Assembly (NCBI GenBank): GCA_022827325.1
Contig: JAJDTE010000015.1
Location: 1-10,942 of the forward strand
Direction: 5' to 3'
Length of the DNA stretch: 10,942 nt
From: VYFG01 sp022827325
GTDB lineage: Bacteria > Pseudomonadota > Gammaproteobacteria > Arenicellales > Poriferihabitantaceae
Shown: one piece after another, positions 1 to 6,438 of the stretch
Numbering within the stretch: the first letter of the stretch is position 1
Layout of the letters: every line of letters begins with the position of its first letter
Translations under genes and position numbers: made by a program
The notes under the pieces: model-generated
Told to the model about the DNA's origin: nothing
The model's database searches: none
Seen by the model: the letters and a program-made list of their open reading frames with translations, nothing else

Positions 1-154
1 GCAGGGGCCCGGTGGCGCGGCTGCGGCACGGGCAGGAGGGAGAAAGGCGGCGGGAAGCCGGAGATGGCCCGGATGCCGGTGGGATTGCCGGCGGATTCCT
101 GGGGGAAACGATTCGGGATATCGGACAGGAATCGGGTCCCGACGACGGTTTGAC

Positions 155-177
155 TCCGGGAATTCCGAATTTCCGGA
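155..177. promoter_or_regulatory. 23-bp near-perfect palindrome, possible operator
   Basis: The 23 bp are symmetric about position 166, with arms of 11 bp and one mismatched pair (160 G against 172 T). The core is AATTC, a central C, GAATT, flanked by TCCGG and CCGGA. The single-base centre makes it a poor RNA hairpin but a reasonable site for a dimeric DNA-binding protein. It sits in an AT-richer patch with no gene assigned on either side. The symmetry is seen directly; an operator role is inference. Confidence 0.3.
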
Positions 178-586
178 AACCATCTCACAAGTGTTTCCCG
201 GCCAGGATCATGCAGGTGGCGGGTTGCAGGGAAGCGGGGAAGCTCTGCAAAAGCGCCGTATCTTGATATGGGCATAACTGCAGATTGTTTCAGCGGCGAT
301 GCTATGGCCCGGGTTGCACCATCCCCGGTTCCGTTCCGGACGGATGGCTGCCCCTTGTAGGCTGGCCTGGGGGTACATTAAGGCCTTCCGCAAGGCAGGC
401 ATCGGGTGGCAATGCGCAGGAGGCGCCACGGTTTTACCCGAATCCGGTTACGGGTCAGTTCATGCTCAGGGAGTAATCAACCCGGCGCGTGGACAGTGGT
501 GCGCATGAAACGCCTGGGCGGTGATGGCGATTCGGGGACCGCGTCCGGCACCGTGAGCAATTCCGGACTATGTTGGCGAAGTCGAT

Positions 587-724
587 GTGAGCGTTGATGA
601 CAAAGGATTTTTGAGGCCACTCGGCAACATGTTATCCGGCACTGCCCCGGTTTCCGGCAAGGCGGCTTCCGAAGCGGCCGCCGCCGGCGGCCCGGACATC
701 CGCCTCGACAGGGGCCTGTCCTGA
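587..724 (+). other. Short unassigned open frame (45 codons, GTG start)
   Basis: An open frame begins with GTG at 587 and ends with TGA at 722-724. The N-terminal part reads VSVDDKGFLRPLGNML and is followed by an alanine-rich stretch and the ending DIRLDRGLS. The frame is open a few codons further upstream (IPDYVGEVD before the GTG) back to a stop near 553. I do not recognise the product and see no good ribosome-binding site. It could be a decayed gene end, a small gene, or chance. It runs towards the cobW-like gene, converging on it. Confidence 0.15.
676..692. other. GC-rich hairpin downstream of the CobW operon
   Basis: A perfect inverted repeat: GGCCGCC, a 3-nt loop (GCC), then GGCGGCC. 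It lies about 82 nt past the stop codon of the minus-strand CobW gene, where the operon transcript might end. No T-run follows on either strand, so it does not meet the usual criteria for an intrinsic terminator. It could still stabilise a 3' end or simply reflect base composition. Confidence 0.25.
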
Positions 725-773
725 ACCTCGACCGCCCCCGGGGCCGACAGATCCGGCGGGGCGTCCGGGGCGC

Positions 774-1724
774 CTACAGGGAAGCAGCGTCCCTTGCGCG
801 TTCAATGGGGCGCCGCAACGCGGTTTCGTCGGGTTTCCTGCCCGCGCCGACGAATTGGATACGGCATTTCATTTCGCCGGGGGCTCGCCGGGGCGCCTCG
901 GCGATGGACAGTCCCGCCCCGGTCAACTGAACGATCATCGGGCGGTCGGGCGCGTCGCAGAACCGGACGAAACCCTTGGCCCGCTCGACAAGGGGGGCCA
1001 GTTCGGCCAGGGCCGTTTCCAGTTCCCGTCGCCGGAAGAGATGATCCCCCCGATAGCTCCATGACCAGAATACCCCGGAGTGCCCGGACGGCCCCTCCTC
1101 CGTGCGGTCCCGGGGAATCGCCGCCCCGTCCGCCAGCACATCCGCGACGGGTACCCGTGCGTGCCTTGCGGCAAGGTGGGGCCGCTCGCCGAACTCCAGG
1201 CGGAGCCAGTCCGACAGGGCTGCCAGGTCGTCGCCCGCCAGCAGATCCGCCTTGTTGAGGAGGAGCAGGTCCGCCGCGTCGATCTGCCTGCGCACGGTCT
1301 CGCCCACCAGGGTATCCGCGAGCCGGGAGCGGACCCGGGCGCTGTCCACCAGCACGACCACGCGGCCGGGCAGCAGGGACGGGGAGAGGCGGGCGATGTC
1401 GGCGATCCGCGCAGGGTCGGCGACCCCGCTGGACTCGAGCAGGATCCGTTCCGGACGCGGTTCCCCGCGGAGCACCTCCAGCAGGGTCGATATGAGGCTG
1501 TTGCCGATGTTGCAGCAGATGCAGCCGCTTTCGAGCCGCCAGGCCCGGCTTCCCTGGATTTCCACCAGCTCCGCGTCGATGTTAAGTTTGCCGAAGTCGT
1601 TGACGAGGATGGCGAAACGCGACGTGTCGCATCGCGCAACGAGATGGTTCAGAAGGCTGGTCTTGCCCGAACCGAGGTATCCGGAGATGATGGTTAGCGG
1701 TATGGCTGGCCGGGGTTGAGCCAT
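774..1724 (-). CDS. CobW/YjiA-family G3E GTPase (putative metal chaperone)
   Basis: A 316-residue G3E-family P-loop GTPase, close in length to YjiA. Visible motifs are the Walker A GYLGSGKT at residues 15-22, the family's metal-binding CxCC (C68-I-C70-C71), the ESSGVADP segment at 97-104, and the guanine-specificity motif NKAD at 157-160. The C-terminal third (from about residue 205) fits a CobW C-terminal domain. It has no His-rich loop of the kind some zinc or nickel chaperones carry. Members bind GTP and transition metals in the cytoplasm and load metalloenzymes or act in cobalamin synthesis. It is the last gene of the operon, 18 nt after the amidohydrolase stop, so it may metallate that enzyme (inference). 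The ATG at 1724 is just before the P-loop strand and is the natural start, although the ribosome-binding site is weak. The metal is not predictable, and no cobalamin gene is nearby. Confidence 0.93.
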   Translation of the reverse strand: MAQPRPAIPLTIISGYLGSGKTSLLNHLVARCDTSRFAILVNDFGKLNIDAELVEIQGSRAWRLESGCICCNIGNSLISTLLEVLRGEPRPERILLESSGVADPARIADIARLSPSLLPGRVVVLVDSARVRSRLADTLVGETVRRQIDAADLLLLNKADLLAGDDLAALSDWLRLEFGERPHLAARHARVPVADVLADGAAIPRDRTEEGPSGHSGVFWSWSYRGDHLFRRRELETALAELAPLVERAKGFVRFCDAPDRPMIVQLTGAGLSIAEAPRRAPGEMKCRIQFVGAGRKPDETALRRPIERARDAASL

Positions 1725-1742
1725 CGGTGGATGGGCCGGCGC

Positions 1743-3380
1743 CTATCGTGCCGGGAACTCGCGGCCGCCGAGCACCGTGGCCCGGACCGGGATGTCCCGG
1801 AGCGCGTCCGGGGGAACCGAAAGGGGGTCTTCTTCCAGCACGGCGAAGTCAGCGAACTTGCCGGACTCGATGCTGCCGACCAGATGATCCATCTTCAGGG
1901 TGTAGGCGGCGCCCAGCGTGATGGCCCGCAGCGCCCGGTCCACGGAAAGACGCTCTTTTGGGCCCAGCACCCGGCCCGTCGCCGTCTTCCGCTCCACGGC
2001 GCACCAGGCGGTGAACAGCGGCCCGATGGGCGTTACCGGGGCATCGGAATGCATGGCGTAGCGCACCCCGAGCCGTTCGGCCGTTGCAAAGGGTTCAAGG
2101 CGGTGCGCCCGTTCCGGGCCAAGGGTGGTGCCCAGATGCTCCTCGCCCCAGTAGTAGAGGTGGTTGGCGAACAGGTTGACGCAGACGCCGAGCGCGGCCG
2201 CCCGTTCGAGCTGCGCCTCGCTCACCATCTGGCAATGCTGCAGGGTGTGCCGGTGGTCCCGCCACGGATGCGCGTCCAGGGCGGCTTGGATCGCATCGAG
2301 CATGACCTCTATGGCCTCGTCGCCGTTGGTGTGGATGTGGATCTGGAAGCCGGCGCGGTGATAGGCGGCGAACTGCGCCTTCAGCTCTTCCGGCGGCGCG
2401 TTCCAGATGCCGTTGGGGGCGCCGTTGAAATAGCCGGGCCATTTCAGGCGCGCCGTGAATCCCTGGATCGAGCCGTCGGTCATCATTTTCACGATGCCGA
2501 ACCGCAACTTGTCGGTGCTCCTCGGTGCAAGGTCCCCCATCAGCGCGACCCCCTCGTCCGTGGGCCCCGACAGGGCGCCATAGGCGGTCGCCAGGCGGAT
2601 GGGGCAGGTGTCTTCACCGGTGACCGCAAGCAGTCGCTCCACATTCCCGGGGCGGAGCACGGCATAGAGATCGGTCGCGGTGGTCACGCCCGCGCGCTGG
2701 GCCACGGCGGCGAAATCCCGGATGCATTGCGCCGACCCCATCTCCCCGAACGGGTCGATGCCGGCGATCTCGAAGCCGATGAACATGGCCGCGAGTTCCT
2801 GCAGTTCCCCGGTGGGGAGGCCGTGCTCATCCTTGACGATTCCGTGGACGTCCGTGTCCCGGGTGATGCCCGCGGCCTCGAGCACGAAGCCGTTCGTGTT
2901 CAGCATGTGCGCGCTGGCGTGCATGACGATCACTGGCCGGTCGCCGGCCACCCGGTCCAGGTCGGCGGCGGTCATGCGCCGCGAGGAGAAATAGATCGGA
3001 TCGAAGCCCCAGCCCACGACCGGCCCGTCCGCCGGGCCGGGTCCGCACGCCCGGTCCCGCAGCCGGGCGACCACCTCATCGATGCTCCTCAGGCCCGGCC
3101 AGATTGTCCCGTCCGGGGCCGTGCGATCGAAAAAACCGACATAGACGTAGCGCCAGAGCGCCCCTTCCAGGAGGTGGGAATGCCCCTCGACGAATCCCGG
3201 CATGACGATGCTGTCCGCAAACCGGCGGTCGAGCGTGTAGTCGCCCCAGCCCGTCAGTTCGTCGAGCGAACCCGCGCCGAGAATGCGTCCGTCGCGAACC
3301 GCCACATGGTCCGCTGTGGGCCGACTGCGGCACATGGTGATGATCTTCTTCGCCGGGAAGATCGTGATGCCCGGACTCAT
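1743..3380 (-). CDS. Metal-dependent amidohydrolase, YtcJ-like (amidohydrolase family 3)
   Basis: About 545 residues in the amidohydrolase superfamily, resembling YtcJ-like proteins (COG1574 type). The N-terminal small beta domain (residues 5-60, with 'HVAVRDGRILGAGS') leads into the metal motif GHSH (H67, H69). Further likely ligands are K298 in KMMTDGS, H348/H350 in HIHTNGDE, the histidines of HTLQHCQ (378, 382) and the catalytic Asp in HSDAP (D446). The C-terminal segment 'VGSIESGKFADFAVLEEDP' is the usual end of the fold. It should hydrolyse an amide, imide or related C-N bond in the cytoplasm; the substrate is unknown. A GTG at 3437 would extend it 19 residues into the end of the symporter gene. 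I prefer the ATG at 3380 because the family fold begins right after it and the extra residues are Arg/Pro/Gly-rich. Its place between a glutamate-type transporter and a metal chaperone suggests a zinc enzyme acting on an imported compound. Confidence 0.93.
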   Translation of the reverse strand: MSPGITIFPAKKIITMCRSRPTADHVAVRDGRILGAGSLDELTGWGDYTLDRRFADSIVMPGFVEGHSHLLEGALWRYVYVGFFDRTAPDGTIWPGLRSIDEVVARLRDRACGPGPADGPVVGWGFDPIYFSSRRMTAADLDRVAGDRPVIVMHASAHMLNTNGFVLEAAGITRDTDVHGIVKDEHGLPTGELQELAAMFIGFEIAGIDPFGEMGSAQCIRDFAAVAQRAGVTTATDLYAVLRPGNVERLLAVTGEDTCPIRLATAYGALSGPTDEGVALMGDLAPRSTDKLRFGIVKMMTDGSIQGFTARLKWPGYFNGAPNGIWNAPPEELKAQFAAYHRAGFQIHIHTNGDEAIEVMLDAIQAALDAHPWRDHRHTLQHCQMVSEAQLERAAALGVCVNLFANHLYYWGEEHLGTTLGPERAHRLEPFATAERLGVRYAMHSDAPVTPIGPLFTAWCAVERKTATGRVLGPKERLSVDRALRAITLGAAYTLKMDHLVGSIESGKFADFAVLEEDPLSVPPDALRDIPVRATVLGGREFPAR

Positions 3381-3423
3381 GCCCGGCCGCCCCCGCGCGG
3401 GCGCTTGCGGTCCGGCGGCGTGC

Positions 3424-4815
3424 TCACGTCTCTGCACGGGCGAAGCCGGATCCGCCGCGCAGGAAACCCATGGCGTAGATCGCGGCCCAGGCGATCACGA
3501 AGGTGAGGCCGAACACCAGCCAGATGGTCGTCATGCCATAGCTCGGCAGGATGGGCGACATCACCAGGATGATGTGGAAGCAGGTGAACAGGATGGCGAT
3601 GTTGAAGAACGCGAGTTCCTTCGACACCGTCGTCGAGAAATCCGGATCCAGGATGCGCAGCAACAGAAGGCCGGTTCCCGTCGAGCCGGTGCAGCATCCG
3701 AAAATCGTAACCGCCCGTTCGATGCCGAGATCGGCGAGCTTGCGGCCCAGCCCGAAGCACAGGAGCGCCGTGACCAGCGTCACCGCGGCCGTCACCAGCA
3801 AGACCGGCACGAGGAATTCCAGGAGCACGGAGAACTGGATGCTCATGATCGTGCCCACCACCATGAAATCCACCGCGGACCCGGTAATGCGCTTTTGCGT
3901 GTCGTTGTCGATGAAATGGCCGATGCGCAGCCGCTCCATGAGGAGTCGTATGAGGACGCAGATCACCAGGCCCCAGAAGAAGAAGAGGTTGTGCGAGAAG
4001 ATCACCCCCACCGCCACGCCGAGCGGACGGGCGTCCCCGATGACCGACTGCATGAAGACCAGCCACCCGTTGGTGATGATGTAGGCGACGCCCAGTATGG
4101 CGACATGGAAAGCCAGCGTGTCCACATTCGCCGAGTGGGTGACCTGGGTTCCCGCCGAAACGCGGGTTTCGCGGTCATAGTAGCCGCGCAGGAACTCGTC
4201 GTCGATCTTCGCCGTCGCGTTGCGGTTGTACCCGTTCTTGATGGCCCAGCGGGCGACCGGCACGCCGACGCAGAACGCCGCGATAAAACCGAACGACGCG
4301 TAGATGAGGCCCACGGTCGCCGCATCGGAGATTTGGAAACTCTTCTCCCAGATGCCGCCGAATGTGAGGGCCTGCCCCGGCCCCATCGTGTAGCCGTAGG
4401 TGGAGATGGCGCCCAGAAAACCGCTGACGGACGATCCCGAAATCCCGTTGTAGCCGGCGATCACCGCAAACCCAATCAGCGCCTGGATCCCCAGGGACAT
4501 GGTCCAGATCAAGGTCAGCCACATGCCGCCCCGGTGGATCGGCGAGGACTTTTCCGCAGCGGCGCTCGACCCGGTCAGCACCAGGGACATGAAGCTGAGG
4601 GTGAAGAAGTGGAATGTGAACGGCGCGAAGGTCCCGGCCTCGAATCCCAGGGACAGGCCGGCCGAGATCAGGATGAAGCCCACGACGCCGCCGATGAGGC
4701 TGGCTGGAATGAGGGCCGCGCGAAAGACCGGGACGTTGGCGCGCAGCCAGGTCCCAATCAGCAACATGGCGGCCATGAAGGCAAACGCGATGATCATCGG
4801 AAAGGTGGCTGCCAT
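3424..4815 (-). CDS. Sodium/glutamate symporter family protein (GltS-like)
   Basis: A 463-residue polytopic inner-membrane protein with two hydrophobic halves. Each half contains a glycine-rich re-entrant-type loop: GPGQALTFG at about 145-153 and GCCTGSTGTG followed by LLLLRILDPDF at about 373-393. This paired arrangement, and the DPDF after the second loop, match the GltS family of Na+-driven glutamate carriers. The protein is longer than E. coli GltS (about 400 residues), mainly through a hydrophilic stretch near 180-225. The ATG at 4815 is preceded by a strong ribosome-binding site (CGGAGGAAG, about 7 nt away). It is the first gene of the operon, followed by the amidohydrolase. Substrate specificity is inferred from the family only; another dicarboxylate or amino-acid derivative is possible. 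Confidence 0.9.
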   Translation of the reverse strand: MAATFPMIIAFAFMAAMLLIGTWLRANVPVFRAALIPASLIGGVVGFILISAGLSLGFEAGTFAPFTFHFFTLSFMSLVLTGSSAAAEKSSPIHRGGMWLTLIWTMSLGIQALIGFAVIAGYNGISGSSVSGFLGAISTYGYTMGPGQALTFGGIWEKSFQISDAATVGLIYASFGFIAAFCVGVPVARWAIKNGYNRNATAKIDDEFLRGYYDRETRVSAGTQVTHSANVDTLAFHVAILGVAYIITNGWLVFMQSVIGDARPLGVAVGVIFSHNLFFFWGLVICVLIRLLMERLRIGHFIDNDTQKRITGSAVDFMVVGTIMSIQFSVLLEFLVPVLLVTAAVTLVTALLCFGLGRKLADLGIERAVTIFGCCTGSTGTGLLLLRILDPDFSTTVSKELAFFNIAILFTCFHIILVMSPILPSYGMTTIWLVFGLTFVIAWAAIYAMGFLRGGSGFARAET

Positions 4816-4830
4816 GGGTCTTCCTCCGGA
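4816..4830 (-). promoter_or_regulatory. Strong ribosome-binding site of the symporter gene
   Basis: Reading the minus strand, CGGAGGAAG lies about 7 nt before the ATG at 4815. It is the clearest Shine-Dalgarno sequence in the window and fixes the symporter start. The other genes have weak sites, so the first gene of this operon probably has the strongest translation initiation. Confidence 0.7.
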
Positions 4831-4894
4831 ATGTTGCGTACTGTGTGGGCGACCGGCCGGTTCGGGCGGCCGGCAACGGAATGCAGGCGGACAT

Positions 4895-4922
4895 AGGATA
4901 TGCGGTATGCTAGCAGTTGCAA
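4895..4922 (-). promoter_or_regulatory. Candidate sigma70 promoter for the symporter-amidohydrolase-CobW operon
   Basis: On the minus strand, a -35-like TTGCAA (4917-4922) is followed after 16 nt by a -10-like TATCCT (4900-4895). Transcription would start near 4888, giving a leader of roughly 70 nt to the symporter ATG. Each hexamer matches consensus at about four of six positions. This is a visual call only. Confidence 0.35.
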
Positions 4923-4945
4923 ATCACCGGAAAAAATGGTTTATT
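4917..4945 (+). promoter_or_regulatory. Candidate sigma70 promoter for the LysR-type regulator
   Basis: The same TTGCAA (4917-4922) is its own reverse complement, so it can also be read on the plus strand. After 17 nt comes TTTATT (4940-4945) as a possible -10. The start would fall near 4952, about 19 nt before the regulator's ATG. This gives two divergent candidate promoters sharing one -35 hexamer. Confidence 0.3.
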
Positions 4946-4959
4946 TTCGGGAATAAGCC
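4938..4959. promoter_or_regulatory. 22-bp dyad in the divergent intergenic region, candidate LysR operator
   Basis: Arms GGTTTATT and AATAAGCC are separated by 6 bp and pair at seven of eight positions (one T/G mismatch, 4940 against 4957). The dyad covers the candidate -10 of the regulator gene and lies upstream of the candidate operon -35. LysR proteins usually bind dyads in such divergent regions, repressing themselves and activating the neighbour. It is AT-rich in a GC-rich background. The spacing is not a textbook T-N11-A box, so the assignment is tentative. Confidence 0.35.
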
Positions 4960-4970
4960 CGGTTTAATTG

Positions 4971-5897
4971 ATGAATATCACCCTAAGGAAACTCCAGGTC
5001 GCCGCCGCGGTCGCGCGGACCGGAAGCATCGCCGGCGCCGCGGCCGACCTGGCCCTGTCGCCTTCCGGCGTGGCCGCGGCGCTCGACGGACTGGAAGCCG
5101 ACATCGGCATCCGGATCTTCCACAGGCGCCCGGCAAAGGGGGTCGCGTTGACCCCGGCGGGACGCGACATCGTCTCCAGCGCCGAGGCGATTCTCCGGGA
5201 CATGGATGCCTTCCGGGAGAACGCGCTCAACTGGATCCATTCCCTGTCCGGGGTCCTCCATGTCGGCTGCTTCGCCACGTTCTCGCCCCTTTTCATCCCC
5301 CCGGTGCTCCGTGAGTTCAAGCGCCGCCACCCGGGTGTCACGGTCCATATCCACGAGGGAACCGGCGAGGAGATCGAACAGATGATCCAGGCCGGCTCGG
5401 TGGACATTGTCCTGACCTACGATTTCCTGCTGCGGCAGAACGTTCCGCGGGAACCCCTGGCGCCTGCCCCGACCCATGTAGTCCTCGCCGCCGACGCCCC
5501 CGAAGCGAAACAGGACCTGCTCCACCTGGCGGAGTTGTCGGAACGGCCCATGATCCTGTTCGACCAGGCGGTTTCGCGGAACTACTTTCTCTCGCTGTTC
5601 CGGGAAGCGAAGCTCACGCCGAAAATTCTCTACCAGACCCGGAATTACCAGACGGTGTGCGAACTCGTCGGCGCCGACCTCGGCTACTCCCTGCTGAACC
5701 TCCGGCCGCCGGTCGACCACTCCTGTCACGGCTACCGGCTGGTGCGCCGGCCCCTGGCGGACCGGCACTCGTTTCCAACCGTTGTGCTGTCTCATCCCGT
5801 CGGCAAACGGCGTTCCCGCATTGTCGAGGTCTTCGAAACCCTGTGCAGGCGGCATGTCCGCAGGGTGGCTGCCGAATTCACCGTGAGCGGCCGCTGA
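4971..5897 (+). CDS. LysR-family transcriptional regulator
   Basis: A 308-residue LysR-type regulator. Residues 1-60 form the winged helix-turn-helix: 'LRKLQVAAAVARTGSIAGAA' is the family's opening pattern, and 'GIRIFHRRPAKGVALTPAG' the wing and following segment. A linker helix spans about 65-90. A periplasmic-binding-protein-like effector domain follows from about 93 (GVLHVGCFATFSPLFIPP) to the end. Family members bind DNA as tetramers and respond to a small ligand, often a substrate or product of the pathway they control. It is divergent from the symporter-amidohydrolase-CobW operon and is the likely regulator of it. The ATG at 4971 is chosen; a TTG one codon upstream (4968) is possible. 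The effector is not predictable. Confidence 0.95.
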   Translation: MNITLRKLQVAAAVARTGSIAGAAADLALSPSGVAAALDGLEADIGIRIFHRRPAKGVALTPAGRDIVSSAEAILRDMDAFRENALNWIHSLSGVLHVGCFATFSPLFIPPVLREFKRRHPGVTVHIHEGTGEEIEQMIQAGSVDIVLTYDFLLRQNVPREPLAPAPTHVVLAADAPEAKQDLLHLAELSERPMILFDQAVSRNYFLSLFREAKLTPKILYQTRNYQTVCELVGADLGYSLLNLRPPVDHSCHGYRLVRRPLADRHSFPTVVLSHPVGKRRSRIVEVFETLCRRHVRRVAAEFTVSGR

Positions 5898-5899
5898 AC

Positions 5900-5917
5900 G
5901 CCGCCCCGCGAGGCGGC
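5900..5917 (+). terminator. Possible hairpin just after the LysR gene
   Basis: GCCGCC, a 6-nt loop, then GGCGGC, starting 3 nt after the TGA of the regulator. The 6-bp stem is all G-C and well placed for a transcript end. No T-run follows, so it is at best a weak or factor-assisted terminator. Confidence 0.3.
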
Positions 5918-6189
5918 ACTGGGGATCCATCCGGTGTCAGCGGGAGTGGAACGGTGGACCGGACTGCCGTCTTCCCGCAGGTGCGATGGGCGCCACGGGG
6001 GAAACCGCCCGGGGAATGGAGCGGGAGGAATGGAACCGCCGGGGAGCGGGGTCGAATCGTCCGACCCTCGCGCAGGCGTGGCATCATTCCCGGACTTTCT
6101 GATTTCGAGCATCGAAGCCCCGGCCTTCAGCCAGTCGGGTTCATTTTTTCAGCCAGGCCCCGGCCACCCCGGAAGGGCCTTGCCTCCGG
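5918..6189. other. Intergenic stretch without a recognisable gene
   Basis: This stretch lies between the LysR gene and the SecB-like fragment. Open frames exist on both strands but have no recognisable motifs. The frame of the SecB-like fragment is open back only to a TGA at 6100-6102, and the sequence between there and 6184 does not look like a SecB N-terminus. There is a T-run at 6144-6149 without a hairpin directly before it. A small inverted repeat (TTCGA, GCA, TCGAA) lies at 6104-6116. Confidence 0.5.
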
Positions 6190-6438
6190 ATGTCGTTCGG
6201 GAATCCCGGGGCCCCGGCGGCCCCGACGGCCCCGACGGCCCCGGACAAGGACGACCTGCGCCTCGACGTGTCGGTCCGGGTGGACACACGGCACCTCGAC
6301 GCGTTCCACGAGGTCGCCCTGACGGTCAACGTCACCGCCCGCGACGACGACCGGACCGTCTTCCTGGTCGAGCTGGTCTATGCCGCCCTGTTCGAATTTC
6401 ATCCGCAAGGACGTCAGCCTTTCAGGCGCACACGGTAG
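6190..6438 (+). pseudogene. Truncated secB-like fragment (protein-export chaperone remnant)
   Basis: The 82-codon frame resembles the first half of SecB, the cytoplasmic tetrameric export chaperone. It begins MSFGNPGAPAA, matching the 'KDLSFENPNAP' segment near the N-terminus of alphaproteobacterial SecB. After a low-complexity APTAPTAP linker it continues with RLDVSVRVD, HEVALTVNVTAR and TVFLVELVYAALFEF, matching the alternating beta-strands and the 'F-VEL-YAG-F' strand. SecB is normally about 150-170 residues. Here the first 15-30 residues are missing or scrambled, and resemblance stops at about 6399. The last 13 codons have no SecB character and run antisense into the end of the RND pump gene. 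No ribosome-binding site is evident. I read it as a gene remnant cut by recombination; it is less likely a functional short protein. The call rests on memory of the family, not an alignment. Confidence 0.62.
6209..6244 (+). repeat. 9-bp tandem repeat within the SecB-like fragment
   Basis: Four consecutive 9-bp units. The two central units are identical (CGGCCCCGA) and the outer two differ by one or two bases. They encode the Ala-Pro-Thr repeats (APAAPTAPTAP). Slippage expansion of a linker is the simplest explanation and fits relaxed selection in a remnant. Confidence 0.6.

Larger units (their letters stand above)
1..773. other. Region without a convincing gene
   Basis: This stretch lies beyond the 3' end of the minus-strand CobW gene. 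Short open frames occur on both strands, but several overlapping frames stay open together, as expected by chance in GC-rich DNA, and none gives a recognisable protein. A plus-strand frame runs in from the left edge and ends at 266, and two minus-strand frames starting near 183-188 run off the left edge. Any of them could be the end or start of a gene outside the window, but the sequence does not decide between them. The part around 155-280 is richer in A and T than its surroundings and would suit a regulatory region. The short frame, palindrome and hairpin inside this region are listed separately. Confidence 0.6.

Noticed and set aside
530..773. Cobalamin riboswitch or metal-responsive leader linked to the CobW gene
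   Set aside because: The region is downstream of the CobW gene, not upstream, and I see no conserved B12-box-like sequence or Zur-type palindrome there or before the operon.
1716..3506. A 596-codon plus-strand open frame
   Set aside because: It is antisense to the amidohydrolase, which has clear catalytic motifs. The translation is rich in Arg, Gly, His and Asp with no domain, as expected of a shadow frame in GC-rich DNA.
3283..4896. A 537-codon plus-strand open frame
   Set aside because: It is antisense to the GltS-like symporter, and its charged, repetitive composition (many Glu, Arg, His, Gln) is the complement of hydrophobic codons.
4983..5930. A 315-codon minus-strand open frame
   Set aside because: It is antisense to the LysR gene, whose helix-turn-helix and effector domain are recognisable.
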